From Chloromonas sp. AAM2 (lineage: Eukaryota; Chlorophyta; Chlorophyceae; Chlamydomonadales; Chlamydomonadaceae), in NCBI GenBank assembly GCA_004335635.1, contig QAXH01005106.1:48787-73159 (forward strand): a stretch of 24,373 nt of DNA, in the 5' to 3' direction. Positions 19,725 to 24,373 of this stretch are shown here, in pieces. The position numbers were made by a program, and so were the translations under genes. The notes below the pieces were generated by a model. It made no database searches, was not told where the DNA came from, and worked only from the letters and a program-made list of their open reading frames with translations. Each line of letters opens with the position of its first letter. The stretch's first letter is position 1.

Positions 19725-21091
19725 CTACGCAGCTGCGACCTGCTTCTTGGGGGCCTCGCTACCTGCACGGCGCCAGAGCATGGTACACAAAGAGTTAAGA
19801 ACGGTCAGCAGGGCGCAAAGCATTTCTGGCACAGCATGCTCGCTGTCAGCGTGCACATGATTAGGGTTATGATATGGCCAGTCGATGTTAAAGCGTGATA
19901 CGTATCCGATATCTTTTGAATACAGTGCTGTGATACGCTGTGGCACAACCCTACACATGATGCTGTGGCATATACACAAGATGCTGTAATCCAGCAGCAC
20001 AATTTGGAAACAATAAGTGAATAATAATCCAGCGGCTGACGTTTGACCAAGCTGGGTCGGATGCAAGCTATTGTGTGGGTGCATGCATTGCCTTGCGAGC
20101 TTGACCGCTGGCCAACAACAGCCCGACAACCGGGAACAAGAAGCCCTGACCACGCTGCGTGCCTAATTGTTCCCAAGACCTTCTGTGGCTGTCTCCCTCG
20201 CCACAACCTTGCACACGTCTCAACGCGGTGGAAGCACTCCCACGTAATATGGGCATCACACCCACATGATAGCCTGAGCCAGGGTGTGCATGCCAGCACA
20301 GGCCAGCTTGCAAGCGTGTGACTGCAGCAAGGCATGCATGCATGCTCACCCCACCCAGTGTGAAGACCTGCTTGGTGGCGCATGAGACTCACCCTCACGG
20401 AATCCGTTCTTGAAACGCCGTGGGAGTGTCTTCATGTGGCGCATGCGCCCGCTGCCAGTTGTCTTCCGGCGGATGGCCTTCTGTCCCCATTGGTCTGCGC
20501 AGATCGCACATGGAAGGGCGTTTTCACCAGAGCTCGCTGACCCTGCTGCTCCATCTGACAAGTAAACTCGCTTCAATATCCTAAAAATGGCTGCGATATC
20601 TTGCTGCGGCTTGAATGCGATATCCTGCTGCGGCAGAAGCGGCAGCCCTAGCGGGCTTGGGACTGTTCCGGCTGTGCTGCTTGTACATGGACATCACTGT
20701 TGTCTCAGTCTCATCAGCTGTCCGCCTGAGCGCTGCGCATGCTGCTGGATTGCTGTAAATTCCTCCTGTACTGAAAAGTACTGCCGGAGGCCAGACAGGG
20801 CGAATACCCAAAGTGAATATCATAATCAGAGCTGCAACATACGATCAAGATACTTACAGGTACGCTTGGTGGCCGCTGGGTACCCGCACCCAGAGCAGGT
20901 GGACTTCTGAATGTGATACGAGTGGCGACCGCACCGCCGGCACATCGTGTGCGTCTTGTTGCGGCGTTTGCCTGTGATTATGACAACAAACGAAGCATTT
21001 TTACATCCAGCGCCGTTCCTTGGTTACCGATCCTAACCCGACCAGCTTGCAGCTCACCGAAGCTTCCTGTTCCTTTGCCCTTCTTGCCCAT
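19725..21091 (-). CDS. RPL37: 60S ribosomal protein L37 (eL37)
   Basis: Four exons on the minus strand: 21058-21091, 20858-20971, 20393-20494 and 19725-19762, giving 95 aa, the normal eL37 length. The introns are GT-AG and every junction falls in phase. The protein is a zinc-binding component of the large cytosolic ribosomal subunit that contacts 5.8S/28S rRNA. The sequence begins [20 protein letters not shown], then has the C-x2-C-x11-C-x2-C zinc ribbon (C22, C25, C37, C40) within [20 protein letters not shown]. After that come the basic [16 protein letters not shown] and [11 protein letters not shown] blocks that are nearly invariant in eukaryotes. The final exon is only 38 bases and codes the variable [11 protein letters not shown] tail. 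The gene is convergent with MAP1A. Intron 3 has a short tandem repeat and intron 1 (the large last intron) a copy of dispersed repeat A. Confidence 0.96.
19890..19962. repeat. Dispersed repeat A, copy 2 (last RPL37 intron)
   Basis: GATACGTATCCGATA at 19897-19911 and GATACGCTGTGGCACAACCC plus TACACATG at 19932-19959 match the copy in the TIC62-like intron 6 (6845-6915). The order is the same; the spacer is shorter and unrelated. Confidence 0.6.
20589..20635. repeat. Short tandem repeat with GATATC in RPL37 intron
   Basis: TGCGATATCTTGCTGCGGCT is followed by TGCGATATCCTGCTGCGGC after a three-base AA-rich spacer. Two adjacent units, intronic. Confidence 0.6.
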
Positions 21092-22012
21092 CCTGGCAGT
21101 CTGGTTGAGGACGTGGTGGGAAGAACCGAAAGGGCGTGATGAGAGTGCCAGGCCGGCCTATGTCCCGGAGGCAAGCACGTGCAGGCGGGTACTGCGCCCA
21201 TGTGCGCCTGCCGCAGTAGGAATCCACGCCCGTTGCTCGTCTGCTGTGCACGGAACAGTCTGCAACGCTAGCAACACCCAAATCCATGCGTCTCAGGCAG
21301 CGGAGGTGTCGGGCAGCGGAGGCCTCGTGAGTCAACATGGTCAATGTTCAGATGCCTTCTGCCTGTGCCAGTTGGAGCGCCAAGCCGGGCAGCCGATGCC
21401 TGGCTCTGCTCCTTGTTTAGCCCACTGACATGGTCTTAACACTTGCACACATGGTAAAAGTCTGTGGTGAGGTGCTGCGTACAGCTTTGCACCTGCACGA
21501 GTGTGTTGCGCATTCCATGATGGCGTTGTCCATCCTTTCTCCAACGGTCAAGTTCCAGCTTGCGCATGAACCTGTTTGCTTGTGTTTTCTACCAGGACGA
21601 CCTCGTATGTGCGACACAAAGTGTGTGCAGCTTCTGCCTGCGACAAACACTGCACTTGTGGCGTGTGACTTGCAGTTCTTGCGCGTATGATGGGTGTAAT
21701 AGCCGCAGACACGACAAACAGGCATTGAGAGCATCACGGGTTCTGTCCATCTGCCAGGTGCCTGTTGTGATCATTGTAACAATGCACGTGGCGGGGAACA
21801 TCCGCCAGGCAACACGCAAACCAACATTTCAAATCGCTGCTTGAATGCGTGGTCCACACCACGAAGCAAGGGCTGCAAAGGGCTTTCTTGCACGCATGGT
21901 AACAGAATGGCAATGGAAGTAAAAAATGGCTGCTTGTCCTTGTTGTGGTGGGGCAATGCATCTGCGCGCCTCTCAATTTATACCTGGCGAGCAACCAGCA
22001 GGAATCGTTCAC

Positions 22013-22125
22013 TGTGATGCACTGAAAACGTGTTGACCCTTGCTGTGATGCACTGAAAACGTGTCGACCGCACTGAAAACGTGTTGACCCTTGCTGTGAT
22101 GCACTGAAAACGTGTTGACCCTAGC
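22013..22125. repeat. 31-bp minisatellite
   Basis: Units start at 22013, 22044, about 22070 (truncated) and 22095. Each contains GCACTGAAAACGTGTTGACC, usually followed by CTTGCTGTGAT. The third unit lacks about 11 bases. The array is intergenic. Confidence 0.9.
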
Positions 22126-22203
22126 TTGTTTACCCTACACACTGCTTCTGGATTACCCGCCAGCACACCCTGGACACATCATCAGAATGTAGAGGGCTTG
22201 GTT

Positions 22204-22345
22204 ACCTTGGTTGGGAGCCGTGGTTGGCGGGGGGTTGGCCGCTGGTGGTTGGCGCCTATCAAGTTGTGGCCAACCAGGCCTAACCATCAACGACCAACTA
22301 AGGCATGCCAACCACGACAACCATTGACGGCCAACCGAGCAGGCC
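22204..22345. repeat. Imperfect inverted repeat, GGTTGGC-rich left arm and GCCAACC-rich right arm
   Basis: The left half (22204-22255) is dominated by GGTTGGC, GGGGGGTTGGCCG and GTGGTTGGC. The right half (22268-22340) contains the complementary GGCCAACC, GCCAACCAC and CGGCCAACC blocks. Folded, the arms could give a long imperfect hairpin of the kind seen in MITE-like elements. The left arm also has many GG runs. Confidence 0.6.
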
Positions 22346-22535
22346 AAACATGCTGACCATAATTGAAACAACCACGTTGGGCCTGCCGCTGCTGCTGCTC
22401 CCTGCTGCTGCCTGTCCCTGCTATTGGTGCTCTTTGCTCCTGTGTTGTGTTACTACTAGTTACAGCATACTGTTGCCAACACCAAGCAGTACCAAACTCC
22501 AAATACTGAGTGACACACAATGGTTCCTGGCGGTA

Positions 22536-22540
22536 TTACA
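22536..22540 (-). promoter_or_regulatory. Candidate TGTAA poly(A) signal for the right-hand partial gene
   Basis: TGTAA on the minus strand, 68 bases beyond the proposed stop codon at 22608. A second TGTAA overlaps that stop codon itself (ATG TAA). Confidence 0.35.
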
Positions 22541-22607
22541 GACCTATTCACACAAACTGTCCTAGAACTGGCAGACTTCTTTTTTTTGGTGGCTGCAAAC
22601 CAGACTG

Positions 22608-23495
22608 TTACATTGACAACATGGCTGGTTGTTCTTGTGTGGTAACAACTGGATGTTCTTGTGTGGCAATAGTTGGCTGTTCTTGTGTGGCAGCAGTGCA
22701 CCAGAAGTAGAACTGAACCAGCAGGTACAGCACGAACAGCCAGCCAAGAACTTGAACTTCTGCCAGCGGCCTGAGACTGACCCTGCAAAGCAAGCGTGCA
22801 AGTTCTGCAGTTGTTGTGCAAGTGTGCGGAAACTGCCTTGCCTGTGCTTCTCTCACAGGCCATATGGTGCACTGTGCGAGCCGAGTTGCATGAGAAACCT
22901 GCTTGCAATATCTGTGCCAGGCATATTTGCCACCAGCAGTGCTCTTCACATCCTCAAAGCTTACTGCATTCTCGCCATCATGAGTCCACCTAAACAACGC
23001 CGCCTACACTGCCTTGCGCAAGGACGTCCCTCTACTCAACCTCGCCTTGCTGCAGTGTAACCTAAGCACCTGCATCCCGAGTAAACCTGGGCTGCTCCTA
23101 CCACATGTGGGGTGGTCGCCTGCACTGCTTTCAATGCACCCTCACCACCATGAGCCCACCTAAGCAACGCCGCCTGCACTGCCTTGCGCAAGGACGTCCC
23201 TCTTCTCAATCTCGCCTTGCTGCAGTGTAACAAGGTCCAAGATAACCTCGCAAGGGTGTCCCGCTACTCAACAGGCTCCGGACGCACCTGTACCCTCGCT
23301 GCCTTAGCCACGTCATGCCCTGTGCAATGACCGTTTCTGGCGGGTCCTCCGCCGGCTGCCAGGGCCGGTCCAGACCCAGCAGGCGGTTCAGCCGCTCAGA
23401 CACCCACACCATGAGGTGCACCAGCCAGGGCACCTCGTTGGAGGCGATGGGCCGCCTCAGCCAGTCGCCCTTGTAGTGCAGACCCGCCCAGTGGC
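22608..23495 (-). CDS. C-terminal part of an unidentified membrane protein (last two exons; gene continues to the right)
   Basis: Two exons on the minus strand: 23288-23495 and 22608-22782. The first has a strong acceptor (CT-rich tract over 23500-23590, then CTGCAG) and a GTGCGT donor. It encodes about 69 residues rich in Trp, Leu and Arg, including HWAGLHYKGDWLRRP, VPWLVHLMVWVSERLNRLLG and a Pro-rich linker. The second joins it in exact phase (AG|G, Arg). It encodes a short polar start, a hydrophobic helix (GWLFVLYLLVQFYFW) and three copies of an eight-residue ATQEQPxx repeat before the stop. This suggests a protein with a membrane anchor close to its C-terminus. I do not recognise the family. 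The first exon is solid by codon pattern; the junction to the second is inferred from phase and acceptor only. Upstream exons lie beyond 23495, possibly outside the window. Confidence 0.55.
22629..22694. repeat. 24-bp minisatellite, probably coding on the minus strand
   Basis: Three units of TGTTCTTGTGTGGxAxxAxx with a 24-base period. Because 24 is a multiple of three, the minus strand reads a regular ATQEQPxx peptide repeat in the proposed last exon of the right-hand gene. Confidence 0.85.
22978..23231. repeat. Direct duplication of about 84 bp
   Basis: 22978-23062 and 23149-23231 are about 90 percent identical: both contain ATGAG(T/C)CCACCTAA, CAACGCCGCCT, ACTGCCTTGCGCAAGGACGT and CTCGCCTTGCTGCAGTGTAA. 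They lie inside the intron proposed between the last two exons of the right-hand gene. Confidence 0.9.
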
Positions 23496-24116
23496 CTGCA
23501 GGACGCAAGGCATGGCAATAGGATGGTGAGAGAAGAAAGACAGACAAAGGTTGAAGAAAGAGAGAAGAGAAATGACAAGACAAACGAGAGAGGATGTGAT
23601 CGCCTGCTCAATCCCGCCACGATGCACAAAAAGAAGTACTCCAGGCAGAGTAGCGAACGCATTGCAGCGGCAACGGCAATCATGGCTTAGGTGGCCACAG
23701 TTGAGGCATGTGTGTGCAAAGGCCGTGCTTGTATCCGCTCACTGGCAGAAAAAATGTTGAAGAATGCTGACACGCAGTGACGATGTCCGGTTAGAAAATC
23801 CACATGTTTAGCAGACTTGGCTAGCACACACGCTTAACGCACATGGTCAGGGCTGGTGCTAGAAGGTTCTAACACGATGCTAGTTTGATGTCAGAGCGAT
23901 GCTATACAGTGCAATATGTGCTCGTTCAATCCCGCCGGCTGATCCTAGCACACCCCACCATGTTGGCGGCCACAGTTGAGTAAACTGCACGAAAACGGCT
24001 GTGCCGGTATCCATACATCATTAATGGCCCAGTAAATTGCCTGCAATTTGCCTGTTGCCCTTTTCTCCACTGAGCAGTCCTCTGCAGACTGAAGGCCATG
24101 TAAAAACAACAACAAC

Positions 24117-24152
<36 letters not shown>

Positions 24153-24373
24153 TGGTGCCACGGGTGGCATGGTGCCACATGGGGCGAGTGGGCGGAGCTG
24201 CCTCAAGCCGCACCGCCCCTCCGTTCCATGCCAGAGCAGGCAACCCAGGGTTTCAAGTCAGCCACTTATCGTAGCTGGTTCTGCCCAGGCAGCCTTGAGA
24301 AGGGCCAGGGTTTTGCTTACCATGCACACACATCACAACATGTTAAAGCCTTAGCAGCATTTCGCATGAGCTC
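23496..24373. other. Probable intron or upstream sequence of the right-hand gene
   Basis: 23500-23590 is purine-rich on the plus strand, so pyrimidine-rich on the coding strand, as expected upstream of a splice acceptor. I could not place another exon. Minus-strand frames near 23926-24243 are extended by the (AAC)n tract and are not convincing. Confidence 0.4.
24106..24151. repeat. (AAC)n trinucleotide microsatellite
   Basis: About fifteen AAC units with one interruption (ACACAAC near 24116). Read as protein it gives Gln, Asn or Thr runs on the plus strand and Leu, Cys or Val runs on the minus strand, which inflates the local open frames. Confidence 0.95.

Larger units (their letters stand above)
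21092..22535. other. Upstream region of RPL37 and 3' flank of the right-hand gene; mostly repeats
   Basis: The left part holds the RPL37 promoter on the minus strand; no TATA box is obvious. Minus-strand frames at 21417-21737, 21589-21819 and 21734-22012 are rich in Cys and His but share no common frame and match no family I can name. Minisatellites and an imperfect inverted repeat fill 22013-22345 (listed separately). No gene can be supported. Confidence 0.45.

Noticed and set aside
20495..20857. Intron-hosted C/D-box snoRNA in RPL37
   Set aside because: A CTGATGA string followed by CTGA occurs on the minus strand, but the spacing is far too short and no terminal stem is seen.
23926..24243. 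Leu-rich or Cys-rich membrane-like peptides on the minus strand
   Set aside because: The hydrophobic run is just the translated (GTT)n microsatellite.

Overview
This is nuclear DNA from a eukaryote, most likely a chlorophycean (volvocalean-type) green alga. The genes are split by many short GT-AG introns, and the protein set includes a chloroplast TIC62-like protein. A TGTAA pentamer, the poly(A) signal known from Chlamydomonas relatives, lies downstream of most of the reconstructed stop codons. The introns are full of minisatellites. There are no operons, and I saw no tRNA, rRNA or CRISPR array. All gene models were assembled by eye from splice sites, reading-frame phase and recognised protein families.

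Layout, left to right. (1) 1047-2688, minus: a complete four-exon COQ10 gene (mitochondrial coenzyme Q-binding START-domain protein, 284 aa). (2) 3973-10855, plus: a fifteen-exon TIC62-like gene of about 817 aa. It has an NAD(P)-binding Rossmann domain, then an Ala/Lys/Glu-rich helical stretch, a Pro/Ala-rich tail and two Trp-containing repeats at the extreme C-terminus. (3) 12997-13542, minus: a two-exon gene for a 102-aa single-pass membrane protein that I do not recognise. (4) 13729-19055, plus: a complete nine-exon type 1 methionine aminopeptidase (385 aa) with the N-terminal C6H2 zinc finger and all metal ligands. It is head to head with (3) across 186 bp. (5) 19725-21091, minus: a complete four-exon ribosomal protein eL37 gene (95 aa), convergent with (4). 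(6) 22608-23495, minus: the last two exons of a gene that continues to the right, ending in a membrane segment and a short TQE repeat.

These are ordinary housekeeping genes for different compartments (mitochondrion, chloroplast, cytosol) and show no shared pathway. Methionine aminopeptidase and eL37 both serve protein synthesis, but their adjacency is probably chance.

I found no convincing new multi-gene system. The more interesting points are the unusual tail of the TIC62-like protein, a duplicated micro-exon in that gene, the compact divergent promoter, the unrecognised 102-aa membrane protein, a coding minisatellite in the right-hand gene, duplicated splice acceptors, and two families of short dispersed repeats.
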